Shown piece after piece: positions 36,401 through 46,896 of a stretch of 64,000 bases of DNA; the stretch's first letter is position 1; each line of letters starts with the position of its first letter. This DNA comes from CAVUXJ01 sp963814975. GTDB lineage: Bacteria > Acidobacteriota > Vicinamibacteria > Vicinamibacterales > CAVVIG01. Where the stretch lies: assembly GCA_963814975.1 (NCBI GenBank), contig CAWFFB010000014.1:62001-126000 (forward strand), given 5' to 3'. The position numbers were made by a program, and so were the translations under genes. The notes under the pieces were generated by a model. It had not been told where the DNA came from and did no database searches. It saw only the letters and a program-made list of their open reading frames with translations.

Positions 36401-37399
36401 ATGAGGGCGGCAATTCGCAGGGCAGTCTCGATCCTCGTTTGTACCATCGGCATCGCTGCGGCGCTTTCCGGGGACGGGGTCTCCCAGGAATCGTCGCTCC
36501 GTCCTCTCGTCACCGAGGCACAGTTCGAAACCTGGCAATCATCGCTGTCCAATTGGGGCCGGTGGGGCAAGGATGATGAGCTGGGAACGCTCAACCTGAT
36601 TACGCCGGCCAAGCGCCGGGCGGCGCTGGCGCTCGTGAAGGAGGGAGTGCCGGTATCACTGTCGACGAATGGCTTCACCGAAAAAGCCGTCGACGTCCCG
36701 TGCCCGGCCGAATGGGCCATGACCTCCACGTCGGATTCAGGCGCCACCGATCGGGTGGCGTTTCCTTGCATCCACGGCGCGGCCTCAACTCACATTGATT
36801 CTCTCGCTCACACGTTCTTCCGCGGAAGGATGTGGAATGGCTACGACTCATCGGTGCTGGTCACGAAGGAAAGGGGCGCCCAAAAGAACTCCGTTCTGCC
36901 CATGAAGAACGGGATCGTCACACGCGGGGTGTTGTACGACATCGCGAGGCTCAAGGGTGTACCGTATCTCGCGCCGGGCGATCGCATCTTCCCCGAGGAC
37001 CTGGAGGCTTGGGAAAAGAAGTCGGGTGTCAAGGTGGGGCCAGGGGACGCGCTGGTGCTTCGCTGGGGCCGCTACGGGCGGCGAGCCAAGCTCGGTCCGG
37101 ACGACGGCGCGGCCGGGCTCGATAATTCGGTCCTTCCGTGGCTGAAACAGCGCGACATCGCGCTGCTCATCTGGGAAACGGCCGGGTATACGCCGCAACC
37201 CGCTGGCGACCTGCCCAGAAACGCAGTCCATAATTTCGTCCAGGCGATCCTGGGTATCCACGTCCTCGACCGCGCCGATCTGGAGGCGTTGAGCGAAGCG
37301 ACCGCATCCCGCAATCGCTGGGAGTTCATGTTGACGGTCAACCCGTTGGCGCTCCCGAATGCAACGGGTTCACCGGCCAATCCGATTGCGATGTTCTGA
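36401..37399 (+). CDS. Secreted cyclase-family (kynurenine formamidase-like) hydrolase
   Basis: A 332-residue protein with a signal peptide (MRAAIRRAVSILVCTIGIA to about SQE) and the Cyclase domain PF04199: GTLNLITPAKR, HGAASTHIDSLAHTFF with the metal-binding H-X3-H/D pattern, TRGVLYDIARLKGV and GDALVLRWGRY. Family members hydrolyse amide or cyclic bonds such as N-formylkynurenine or cyclic imides with a bound metal. Being exported is unusual for the formamidases but common in this subfamily. Start chosen from AGGAGG 6 nt upstream. No operon partner. Confidence 0.87.
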   Translation: MRAAIRRAVSILVCTIGIAAALSGDGVSQESSLRPLVTEAQFETWQSSLSNWGRWGKDDELGTLNLITPAKRRAALALVKEGVPVSLSTNGFTEKAVDVPCPAEWAMTSTSDSGATDRVAFPCIHGAASTHIDSLAHTFFRGRMWNGYDSSVLVTKERGAQKNSVLPMKNGIVTRGVLYDIARLKGVPYLAPGDRIFPEDLEAWEKKSGVKVGPGDALVLRWGRYGRRAKLGPDDGAAGLDNSVLPWLKQRDIALLIWETAGYTPQPAGDLPRNAVHNFVQAILGIHVLDRADLEALSEATASRNRWEFMLTVNPLALPNATGSPANPIAMF

Positions 37400-37502
37400 A
37401 CGGGGCGATGGGTGGTGCGGCACGTCGACGCCGTTGAAACCAACGAGGTGGAGAGTTTCGTCCCGAAGCAGCCATCGACGACGTAGGCGCGCCGAGCCCG
37501 GT

Positions 37503-38210
37503 TCAGGGGATCGGCAGCAGCGACTTGTCTCTCGGACGCACGTGCTGGTCGGAAACATTCAACAAGATCGTCGTCGCCGCGTAGTCACCGATCAACGACA
37601 CAATATTGACGACGCCCTGATTTCCAAACAGTTTCACGGCGCGGGCGAACGTATCCGAGCTCACTTTGTGTTTCGAGATCGAATCACGGCCCAGCTGGAC
37701 AACCACCGCTTCTTTTTCTCCCAGCGCCGTCAGCGGCCTGCGGTACTTGACGGTGTCGATGATCTCCTGCGCCAGGCCCGCCTTCTGAGCGGCCGGCTCG
37801 TGCGCGGTCCACACGTATTCAGAGTCCATCTCTCGCGCCGTGACCAGGATCGCCAGCTCCACCAAGCGGGGGTCGAGACCGGACTTGCGCCGCAGGTAGA
37901 CATTCAGGCCGGTCATGGCATCGGCCACTGGTGGGCTATAGAGCCGTATTGATCCCGGTCCGAAGCCATCCGCCACCGCTCTCGTGTCGTAGAGCTTCTT
38001 CCCGACTTCGTTCAGTTCTTCCCGCTTGATCGCCGGAAAGCGGTTGCCTGTCTCGGGGTGGATATCCTTTGGAAGAGCTTTCCCGGCTTGTGGCGACGCT
38101 CCGCCAACTCCAGGAGCCGACTGTTCGGAAATGCGGCCCGGCGGGTGTCCGGCGGCCAGGGTGGTTCCAATCACCAACAGCAGACCGATCAGCGTTCGAA
38201 TTGATTTCAT
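37503..38210 (-). CDS. Secreted carboxymuconolactone decarboxylase (CMD) family protein
   Basis: The 235-residue product starts with a signal peptide (MKSIRTLIGLLLVIGTTLAAG). The mature part holds a CMD domain: GLDPRLVELAILVTAREMDSEYVWTAHEPAAQKAG and GEKEAVVVQLGRDSI. The usual AhpD redox CxxC is replaced, with EYVWTAHEP at the equivalent place, as in true decarboxylase-type members. Exported CMD proteins are common in Acidobacteria and their substrate is unknown. It is convergent with the cyclase gene and divergent from the esterase gene. Confidence 0.85.
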   Translation of the reverse strand: MKSIRTLIGLLLVIGTTLAAGHPPGRISEQSAPGVGGASPQAGKALPKDIHPETGNRFPAIKREELNEVGKKLYDTRAVADGFGPGSIRLYSPPVADAMTGLNVYLRRKSGLDPRLVELAILVTAREMDSEYVWTAHEPAAQKAGLAQEIIDTVKYRRPLTALGEKEAVVVQLGRDSISKHKVSSDTFARAVKLFGNQGVVNIVSLIGDYAATTILLNVSDQHVRPRDKSLLPIP

Positions 38211-38361
38211 TTCCGCCTCCTGACGAGAGATCCGGAACACCTCCGTTGCCCGGGATCAAAGCCCGGGACGGCCGGCAATACTATCGCCGCGGCAAGGCCG
38301 AAGATCGAGCGAATTCGGCCTCCCAACCATATACTTGTCGGACTTCACAGGAGCCTTCGAG

Positions 38362-39100
38362 ATGAACCAACAGAGATCGAGATGGGCGCTTGTCGTTCCA
38401 GGGCTGTGGGTCGTAGCCATGTCCGCCACTCAGCCTCTCCACGCGGAACTGGTCGAGAAGACGACGCGGGTGGGCGGCACGACCGTACATTACAAGGCCG
38501 TACTCCCGGACGGATATGAGCCGGCAAAGGCCTATCCGGGCATCCTGGTGTTCGGTGGCGGCCCGCAGACCATGAACGTGGTGGACAACGTCCTGAATCG
38601 CAACTTCCGGGCTGAGGCTGAGAAGCGCGGCTATATCGTCATCGCTCCCGCGGCGCCGGACGATCAGCTGTTCTTCGAAGCCGGCGCACGCATCTTCCCT
38701 GACTTTCTGAAGGCGATGCTGGCGGACTACAAGATCCAGGGAAACAAGTTTCACGTCGCCGGACCGTCGAACGGGGGCATCGCCGCATTTCACGTCGCGG
38801 CAGCCAATCCGCAGTACTTTCTCTCCGTTACCGCCTTCCCTGGATACATGTGGCAGCCCAGCGCCACCAAGCTCCAGGCGATTTCGAAGATGTGCGTGTT
38901 CATGTACGTCGGCGAATCCGATCACGTACATGTGGCACGGCGAGATGAAGAGGGAAGCGGAGTTCCTCCGCTCCTAAGGCGCCGTCGCACGCTACACCGT
39001 CGAGAAGGGGCAGCCGCACCGCCTGGAAACACTCGCGGGAGCCAACGCCGGGCGCCTGTTCGACGGGTTTGAAGAAACCCAGAAGGGCTGCGGTCCGTAA
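38362..39100 (+). pseudogene. Exported alpha/beta hydrolase (esterase/PHB-depolymerase-like), frameshift and stop
   Basis: The frame from 38362 gives a signal peptide and an alpha/beta hydrolase core: YPGILVFGGGPQTMNV, GYIVIAPAAPDDQLF and the nucleophile elbow GPSNGGIAA with catalytic serine. After MCVFMYVGESDH the frame breaks near 38925-38930 (one extra base). The other frame carries on MWHGEMKREAEFLRS, meets a TAA at 38975, and then continues GAVARYTVEKGQPHRLETLA with the likely catalytic His, to a stop at 39100. Two lesions close together make this either a decaying gene or a poorly resolved stretch of sequence. Confidence 0.75.
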
Positions 39101-39167
39101 GAGCCGCTCATCCTCCACGCTGCCCGTTCCGCGGTCAAGAACCGTCGTCGGGCGTAACCTTCCGGCG

Positions 39168-42025
39168 CTACCTCGCCTCCGGCAGCAGCGTGACCTGTAC
39201 ATAGCGGTTCGTGTCGAGGTACGCCCGCGCCGCGTCGCGCAGGATCGGCACGGTGAGCTGGTCGTAGAACGGCCGCATGTTGAAGACCTCCTTGACGTCC
39301 TCGCCGTACTCGTACTTGAAGACGAGCCGATTCAGAAGGTAGTCGTTCCGCCCGCTGTTCGTTTCAAAATCGCGCATCAACGCCGAGCGCGCGTCGGCGA
39401 CCTGCCGCTCGTCCGGGCCGATCCTCTTGAACTCGTCAATCACCTGGAACGCGCTCCTGACGAGGCTCTCCGTGCGAGCCGGGTCGCAGGCGAAATTGAT
39501 CGTCAGGCGATACTCCGCCGTCGGGCGCTTCGTGAAGCTCGTCACGACGCTGACGCCGTAGGTGCCGCCCAGGTCCTCCCGCAGCGTTCGTTGCAGGTTT
39601 CCCGCGAGCGTATCGCCCATCGTCCTGGCGACCACCCGATGCATCTCGTCGTTTTCGAACGCCCCGCTGAACACGATGCTGACCTGGCTCCGGGGCGCGA
39701 TGCCGCTCTTCACCTGCTTCTGGACGACGCCCGCAGGAGGACGCATACCGACGTCCTTCGCGGCCTCGTTCCGGTGGAGGGCCGGAAGGCTCCCCAGGTA
39801 GCGCTCCACGAGCGGCTTCATGGTGGCGAGATCGAAGCTCCCGACGAAGACGAAGGTGAAGTCGCTCGCATCGGCGAACCGGTCCTTGTAGAAGGCGAGC
39901 GACTTGTCGAGGTTCATCTGCCCGAGGCGCGCCGGCGTGAGCGGCTGCGCCCGCAGGTGGTTCTGGCTCAATGCGGCGTCGAGCGCCTCGTCGAACACCG
40001 TCTCCGGCATCGCCGACTGGTTGGCCAGCGTCACCTTCAACTGATCGAGTCAGGACACCGAACGCGACCGGATCGGCCCGCGGCGCGGTAAACGTGAGAT
40101 ACACGAGCTGGAACATCGCCTCGAGATCCTTGCTGGAGGCGCCGCCGGCAAGCCCTTCCTCCGTCTCGCCGATGTCGGCCCTGACAAACGCGGTCGTGCC
40201 GGCGAGAACCTTCTCCAGATCGATGCGGCTGAGGCCGCCGAGGCCGCCTTGCGCGATCACCATGGACGGCGGTTTCAGCCGGGATGAAGTCCGGGTCGCT
40301 CGCGAGCGAGGTGCCGCCCGGGCTCACAGCCCGAAACAGGATCTCGTCCTGCTTGAACGTGGTCGGCTTGAGCACGACGCGGACGCCGTTGGACAAGCGC
40401 CACTCGGTGATGCCCAGCGCTTCGTTCGTCGAGGTGGTGGCGATGGCTCCCGGCGACGGGAGGCGCGAGAGCAGCGGCTGCGTGCTGGTCGTATCGACGT
40501 AGGCCGTCAGCGGTGCGCCGCTGGCCGCGTTGATCACCGCGGCCAGCTTCGCTTCGGTGGGCAGCGACGGCCGGTCCTTCTCGGGCGCGGTGATCGCGAC
40601 CAGCCGGTTGCGATTGGGCATCCAATCCTTGGCCACGACTGTTGACTTCGGCCAGCGTGATCTCCGGCAGGAAGCGCTGATTCAAGCCGTACTCGTAGAC
40701 GATGCCCGGGATTGGTTCCGCCTGGATGAAATTGCGCACGAATTCGTCGGCCAGCGGGCCCGAGGGGCTCTTGTCCTTCTCGATGACCGACCGCTGGAGC
40801 CCTCGCTGAAGGTTCAGCTTCTCCCGATTCAGCTCCGTCGCGGTGAAGCCGAACCGGGCGACGCGGTCGACCTCGGTGAGGAGCGCCGCCAGGCCCCGTT
40901 CGACGCCGCCCGTCGCGACAAGGGCATCCAGCGTTGTCGCTTCTTCGGTGCGCACAAAGAGCCCACGGTCGGTCTGGGCCTTGAGAAATGGCGCGTTCGG
41001 CGCCTGCGCGATCTCGTCGAGCCGCCCAGACAGCATGATGCTGAACAGCTGCTCGACCATGTGCTGCCGGTAGGCGCCAATCGACGCCTGAGGGCGCGCG
41101 GCCATCTTGCTGGACACACTGATGTGCGTATAGGTGGCTTCGGGATCGGTGATCACCGAATAGACCGTCCCCGGTTGATCCGGCACGGTGTACGCCGAGC
41201 CTCGGCTTTGGCGACGCGGCCGCCGGGATCGAGCCGAAGCTGAGATTTGATCTGGGCCTCGATCGTGGACTTGTCGAAATCGCCGACGGCGACGACTGCC
41301 ATCAGGTCGGGCCGGTACCAATCTGTGTAGAACTGCTTCAGCCGGGCGTGATTGACGTTCTGGATGATCTCCGGCTTGCCGATCGGCAGCCGTTCCGCGT
41401 AGCGCGAGCCTTTCAGCAGGATGGGAAACTGCGCATCCTGAATCCGCTCGTCAGCTCCCAGCCCGAGCCGCCACTCCTCGAGGATGACGCCCCGCTCCTT
41501 GTCGATCTCGACCGGATCGAACGACACGTTGCGCGCCCAGTCTTCGAGGATGAGCAGCGACCTGTCGATCACCGCGGGATTGGCGGTAGGAATCTGCAGC
41601 TTGTACACGGTCTCGTCGAAGCTCGTGTTCGCGTTGACGTGCGCACCGAAACGCATGCCGAGCGACTGCATGAAGCTGCCGACGTCCTGCCTGGGAAAGT
41701 GCAGCGTGCCGTTGAAGCTCATATGCTCGACAAAGTGCGCGAGCCCGCGCTGGTCTTCGTCTTCGAGCACCGAGCCCGCATTGACGACGAGCCGAAGCTC
41801 GGCGCGGGCCTGGGGCTGTCGGTTCTCCCGGATGTAATAGCGGAGCCCGTTCGGCAGCGTGCCCACGGTAATCAGCGGATCGACCGGAACGGTCTGATCG
41901 AGTGTGGCGTCCCGAACGTTGGCGGGGATCGCCGACTGCTGCGCGCCGGCGAAGCCGACGGCCGTCACGATCGCCGACACCAGGACCATCAACCGGACGC
42001 GAGTGGAAAAAGTCATGGAGCTCAT
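39168..42025 (-). CDS. Exported M16-family zinc peptidase (PqqL-like), multiply frameshifted
   Basis: Five consecutive pieces in changing frames make one protein of about 950 residues. It starts with a signal peptide (MVLVSAIVTAVGFAGAQ), then PNGLRYYIREN and the inverted zinc motif GLAHFVEHMSFNG (HxxEH) with the distal glutamate in LILEDWARN. Two M16 repeats follow, the second with FTFVFVGSFDLATMKPLVERYLG and GTYGVSVVTSF. Each break (near 41197, 40638, 40267 and 40047) is explained by one extra base. The length and two-half structure fit periplasmic M16 peptidases. It is preceded by the DinB gene on the same strand. Confidence 0.85.
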
Positions 42026-42163
42026 CTGCGGATAAACAGCCAGAAGCGGCTTACCGTAGTGTCCCATAACTCAGCGCACCGGCTAACAGGAGACTGAAAA
42101 TGCAGGCGGCCGGCCACTGGCGCGGGCCGCCTCCTTCGGCACCCCTTTTGCCCGCGCTGCGCA

Positions 42164-42706
42164 CTACCGCTCGCAAGCGGCTCGCACGCGGGCGAGGTGG
42201 TGGTAGCTATGCCGGACGGCGTGGTCCTCGAGCATGAACTGGCACGTGAGCGGGGCATCGGAGTTGAGCGACACCGGAGCGGCCCGATCGAGCTCCTCGT
42301 CGCTTAGGGCCCGAATCGCAGCCGCGGCGGCGGTGCTGTTGCGTCTCAGCAGGTCAAGCGCCGCCTGTTTCGTGACGGTGTCGTACTGCTTGGCGTGCCC
42401 GGCGTTCAGCTCGTGGACCGCATCCCACGTTACGCCTGCGACCGCCCGGCCTGCCGCAAGCGTCTGTGCCAGCTGGATTTCCAGCGGGTACATGCTTGCG
42501 ACGTGATGCACGACGACCCCGACCTTGCGCCCGTCCTTCGGGACCCGGGTTTGCCACTCCGCGTCCGTGAGAGCGGCCGCGAAGGTGGCCAGGGCGCGAG
42601 CGCCCTGTTCGAGGCGATCGGCAAGGGCCTCCGCACGATGACTGGCCGTGACCGGCGGGGAGGACTCTTGGGTGACTGCAGGATCATGCGCCACAATGCT
42701 TGTCAT
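42164..42706 (-). CDS. DinB/YfiT-like four-helix protein
   Basis: A 180-residue cytoplasmic protein with the DinB fold metal pattern: a first histidine in VGVVVHHVASMYPLE and a pair in DHAVRHSYHHLARV near the end. DinB/YfiT proteins include bacillithiol and mycothiol transferases and many of unknown function; the substrate here is unknown. Length is normal. It stands 138 bp upstream of the M16 peptidase gene and might share its transcript. It is divergent from the AraC-family gene. Confidence 0.85.
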   Translation of the reverse strand: MTSIVAHDPAVTQESSPPVTASHRAEALADRLEQGARALATFAAALTDAEWQTRVPKDGRKVGVVVHHVASMYPLEIQLAQTLAAGRAVAGVTWDAVHELNAGHAKQYDTVTKQAALDLLRRNSTAAAAAIRALSDEELDRAAPVSLNSDAPLTCQFMLEDHAVRHSYHHLARVRAACER

Positions 42707-42888
42707 AGACGTATCCTTTCGATGTCCGCCGGCGCCTCATCGCGCCCGGATGTTCCTACCCTACGGTGAGGCCTTCGGTGGCGCCATGCGCGAGCGTCCG
42801 ATTTGTCTAGCCGCCCGTCCGTCATTGACGGGGCCCTGCCTGCGCGTCCGAGCTGGATGCTCGCGCGTCCGGCGCGCAAACGGTTGCC

Positions 42889-43892
42889 GTGACCGCTGAC
42901 GTCCTTTCGGACGTGCTTCGCGCGGTCCGCCTGACTGGTGCGGTGTACTTCGACTTCGAATTGAGCTCGCCGTGGGTTGCGGAAGCGCCGCCCTCACGCG
43001 AGATTGCCGGGAGGGTGATGCCGGGCGCCCAGCGCGTCATCGAATATCACCTGATCGCGCGCGGCATGTGCTGGGGACACGCGATCGGCCAGGCGCCGAT
43101 CCGCCTGCGCGAGGGAGACCTCATCGTGTTCCCACAGGGCGACGCACACGTCCTGTCGAGCGCGCCCGGCATGCGGGCGGCACCCGACATGTCGGCGTTC
43201 GCGCGGCCGTCGGCGCGATTGCCGATCGTCTACGAGCTCGGGGGCGGCGGCCCCGAGCGCGCGCGGGTGGTCTGCGGGTTCCTCGGCTGCGACGAACGTC
43301 CCTACAATCCGCTGCTGACTGCGCTGCCGGCCACGATTCACCTCTCGGCCTCAGGTCCGGAGGCCCACGTGGCTCTTCAGAGGCGACCGGATGGCTCAGC
43401 ACACTGCTGAACATCGCCGTGAAGGAGTCGGGTAGCGCGCGTGCGGGCGGCGAGAATGTCCTGGCGCGTCTCTCGGAGCTGATGTTTGTCGAGGCGATCC
43501 GCCGGTACCTCGAGAGCCTCCCGCCGGCTCAGACGGGCTGGCTTGCCGGGTTACGGGACCCGGTTATCGGGCAGGCATTGGCCGCGCTGCATGGCCAGCC
43601 GACCGAGCAGTGGACGGTCGAAGGGCTGGGGCGACTCGTGGGCCTCTCGCGTTCGGTCTTCGCAGAGCGATTCACGGAGATGGTCGGCCACCCGCCGATG
43701 CAGTACCTCGCGCTGTGGCGCATGCAGCTCGCCTCGCGCCTGCTGATCGAAGGCGGTCAGGTGGCGGAGGTCGCCGGTGCTGTCGGCTACGAATCGGAGG
43801 CGGCGTTCAGCCGCGCGTTCAAGAAGCTGGTGGGCCAAGCCCCCGCCACGTGGCGCAGGGGGACAGGGCCCACCGGTATCAGCAGTCCGTGA
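42889..43892 (+). CDS. AraC-family regulator with cupin sensor domain, frameshifted
   Basis: The first frame encodes a cupin-type sensor: LTGAVYFDFELSSPWV, EYHLIARGMCWGH and LREGDLIVFPQGDAHVLSS. Near 43385-43400 the frame changes by a net loss of one base and continues GWLSTLLNIAVKES, then an AraC DNA-binding domain with two helix-turn-helices (WTVEGLGRLVGLSRSVFAERF and VAEVAGAVGYESEAAFSRAFKK). The joined product is about 334 residues, normal for the AraC cupin_6 type. Effector unknown; the divergent DinB gene is a possible target. Confidence 0.85.
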
Positions 43893-43936
43893 TGACCCGC
43901 TCGCGCGGGTGCTGACAGGGGCGCGGAGCGCCCACT

Positions 43937-45504
43937 CTAGGGCTTTTGAGCCTTCTGGGTAGGCTCCGGCACCTTCTCGTAGATATCTCGTATCACGCGG
44001 CCTGGTCCCCTCCGTCGAAAGGCCCTTGGCCACCATGAGGCGAGTAATCGCGTCGATGGTGGGGCGGGAAAGCTGGGGTCGTCCCCGCCGGAAGCCCTCG
44101 GCAATGAACAGCGGCGTGCTTCCTTCTACATCGGGCCGTTTCCAGACGTTGGCATCGGCGCCGCGGTCGGCGAGCAACTGCACAATCGCCGGAAAATTGC
44201 CTTCCGCCGCGCCGTGCATCGCGGTGTGGCCGTTGTTGTCCACCTCGTTGAGTCCCGCGCCACGATCAAGGAGTAGCTGCACGGCTTCCAGCGCTTCGGC
44301 CTCCGTGCCGGCCTCTTCGAGGGGGTTCGCCGTGCCGAGGCCGGCCGCGGCCATCAGCGGGCGTGCTGTTCTCGGCATTCGGCAGGAAGGGGTCCGCGCC
44401 CAGCTCGAGCAGGACACGCATGAACGGAGCGTCCGCCCGGTCGGCAGCCATCAGGAGCGGCGTCGCCTCCTCCGACGAAAGTCGCGTCGCCGCGTTCGGC
44501 GGGCGCGCCGCGCCCTCCAGCTGCTTGTTCACGTTCGCCCCCCGCTTCACGAGCTCGCGAACGAATTGAAGGCTCGTCAGGCGTCCCGATCCGATCGGGG
44601 GCGGATCGCCCTGGTCACTGGCATCCGGCTTCCGCACCCAGCTCATCGCATGCAGCGGAGTGAATCCTGACCGCTCGTCGTTCGGATCGGCTCCAGCATC
44701 GACCAGAGCGATCGCCAGCTCGAAGTGGCCGTTCTCCACGGCCATCATCAACGGACTGGTGCCCTTCCGGACCGGCTTGAAAGACGCGCTGTTGAGTGTC
44801 ACCCCGAGTCGTCGATCCTGCTGTGCCTCGAACGCTGGCAGGCTCCAACGCCTCGTTCACATCGACGCCGGCCGCGAGGAGCGTACGCGCCACCTCGATG
44901 TGGCCCTCGCGCGCGGCGAAGAACAACGGCGTGAACCCGGACTTGACCTTGGCGCGGATGTCGGCTCCGCCATCGATGAGGGCTCGCACGACCGCCGCGT
45001 GTCCCTCGGCCGCGGCCCACATGATGGCCGTCTGGTCGCTCCGCTCACGCGCGTTGGGGTCGGCACCCCGCCCAAGCAGCGCTTTCACGGCTTTCGAGAT
45101 TTCCCGCGCGCGCCGCCGTCATGAGGATCGTCTCGCTGCCCGGAAGCGACGCGTTCGCGTCGGCGCCAGCCTCGAGCAGAAGCTTCACGATGTCCGCGTT
45201 TCCGTTCGTGCCGGCCAGGGAAAGTGGAGGCACGCCGTAGCATTCGCGGCATTGACCTTGGCGCCCGCCCGCACCAGCATGTCGTGCCGTCAGCCGCGTC
45301 GTCGTGGTAGACCGCCCAATGCAGGGCGGTCATCCCATCGACCTGTGCGGCGTTGACGTCCGCGCCTGCATCGAGGAGCTTGCGGAAGAGCGCCGCGTTG
45401 CGCTGCTCGGCTGCGTCGGCGAGCGCCGCTTTCTCGGCCGCGACCGACGCGCCGGCCAAGCCGACCATCAGGAGAAAGAGTCCCGCGATTCGTGCCCGAT
45501 TCAT
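43937..45504 (-). CDS. Secreted ankyrin-repeat protein, multiply frameshifted
   Basis: Seven adjoining pieces give one protein of about 520 residues: signal peptide MNRARIAGLFLLMVGLAGASVAA, then some nine ankyrin repeats (GMTALHWAVYHDD, PPLSLAGTNGNADIVKLLLEAGAD, QTAIMWAAAEGHAAVVRALIDGGAD, FTPLFFAAREGHIEVARTLLAAG, TSPLMMAVENGHFELAIALVDAGA, GHTAMHGAAEGNFPAIVQLLADRGAD) and a tail ending KVPEPTQKAQKP at a TAG at 43937. Breaks lie near 45280, 45240, 45093, 44840, 44360 and 44001. It is the last gene of the DUF1592-DUF1552 operon, 47 bp after the DUF1552 gene. Confidence 0.83.
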
Positions 45505-45550
45505 ATGCCGTCTCCCGCAGCTTTCAGAGCTGCTTCGGAAAACTATCGAC

Positions 45551-46896
45551 CTATAGGGCCACCGGCTCGAAGAGGTCTTCGATCTTGCCGTTGCTGTCGC
45601 CGAATGAATCCAGCTGGACCCCCACCCGGTCGAGCAGCGTGAGGTGAAGATTCGCCAGCGGCTCGGGATCCTTGTACCGGATGTGCTGGCCGCCCTTCAT
45701 GCCGGCCGCTGCGCCACCCGCGACCAGAATCGGGAGGTTGTCGTGGTCGTGAATACTGGAGTTGCCCATCCCGCTGCCGTACAGGTAGACCGTGTTGTCG
45801 AGCAGCGAGCCGTCGCCGTCCGGCGTGGCTTTGAGTTTCTCGAGAAACTGCGCGAACAGCGACACGTGGAACGTGTTGATCTTGGCAATCTTCGCGAGCT
45901 TTTCCGGATCGTTCCCGTGATGACTGGTGGGATGGTGCGGGTCCGGGACGCCGATTTCCGGATACGTCCGGTTACTGAGCTCGCGCGCCAGCTGGAAGCT
46001 GATCACCCGTGTGATGTCCGCCTGAAACGCGAGGACCTGCAGGTCGAACATGAGCTTGGCGTGGTCGGCGTACGCCGCCGGGACACCCACGGGCCGGTCC
46101 AGATCGAGCACCAGACTGTCCGCCGCTCCTGCTTCGGCTCGCTGGATCTGGCGCTCGACCTCGCGCACGCTGTCCAGGTATTGATCGACGCGAACGCGGT
46201 CGGAGATCCCCACTCGCCGCTTGAGGCGCGCGATATCCTCGCTGAACGAATCGAGCAGGCTGCCCCGCGCCTGCAGCGCCGCGCGCCGGGCGGAGGCGGG
46301 TCCGCCTTCGCCGAAGAGGCGCTCGAACACCAGGCGCGGATGCGCCTCGGAGGGGAGCGGCGTCGTCGGTGACGACCAGGAGAGACAGTTCTGATAGACG
46401 CAGGCGTAGCCGTTGTTGCACACGCCCGCGAGCGAGTTCAGGTCCATCGACAGCTCGAGCGACGGCAGCTGCGTGTCCTTGCCGATCTGCTTCGCCGCCA
46501 CCTGGTCGACGGTGGTGCCGAGAAAATAGTCCGAGCTCTCGGTGTGTTTGGCGAACGCCGCGCTCAGGAACCCCGCGTTCGACGTGTCGTGCGTGCCCGG
46601 GTAGGATTTCTCGAGCCTGAGGTTGGTGACGACCGTCAGCTGGTCCTTGACCGCCCCCAGCGGCTCGAGGATGGGCGACAGCTCGCCGAGCGTGTCCTTG
46701 CCCGGCGGCAGTCCAGCGAGCATGGTCGCACCCCATCGGCACGAACACGAAGCCGAGCCGGCGCACCGGTTTGGCCGGGCGTCTGGGCCCACGCGGTCGC
46801 CGCGGGAATCATCGCATCGAGCAGGGGGAGCGCCAGCGCGGCCTGCATGCCCTTCAGGAACGTCCGCCTCGGTAGCGCTTTCTTCATAATGATCAT
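45551..46896 (-). CDS. Tat-exported DUF1552 protein, frameshifted
   Basis: About 447 residues once two extra bases (near 46755-46765 and at about 46730) are ignored. The leader LPRRTFLKGMQAALALPLLD is a twin-arginine signal. The body is DUF1552: RRLGFVFVPMG, TVVTNLRLEKSYPGTHDTSNAGFLS, TVDQVAAKQIGKDTQLPSLELS, ARELSNRTYPEIGV and LLDNTVYLYGSGMGNSSIHDHDNLP. The family is found beside DUF1592 cytochrome proteins in Planctomycetes, Verrucomicrobia and Acidobacteria; it has a sulfatase-like alkaline-phosphatase fold, with unknown activity. Its ATG overlaps the DUF1592 stop (ATGA) and GAGGAG precedes it. Confidence 0.85.

Noticed and set aside
39069..40091. Long plus-strand open frame opposite the M16 peptidase
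   Set aside because: Antisense shadow; the minus strand has signal peptide, HxxEH and M16 repeat structure.
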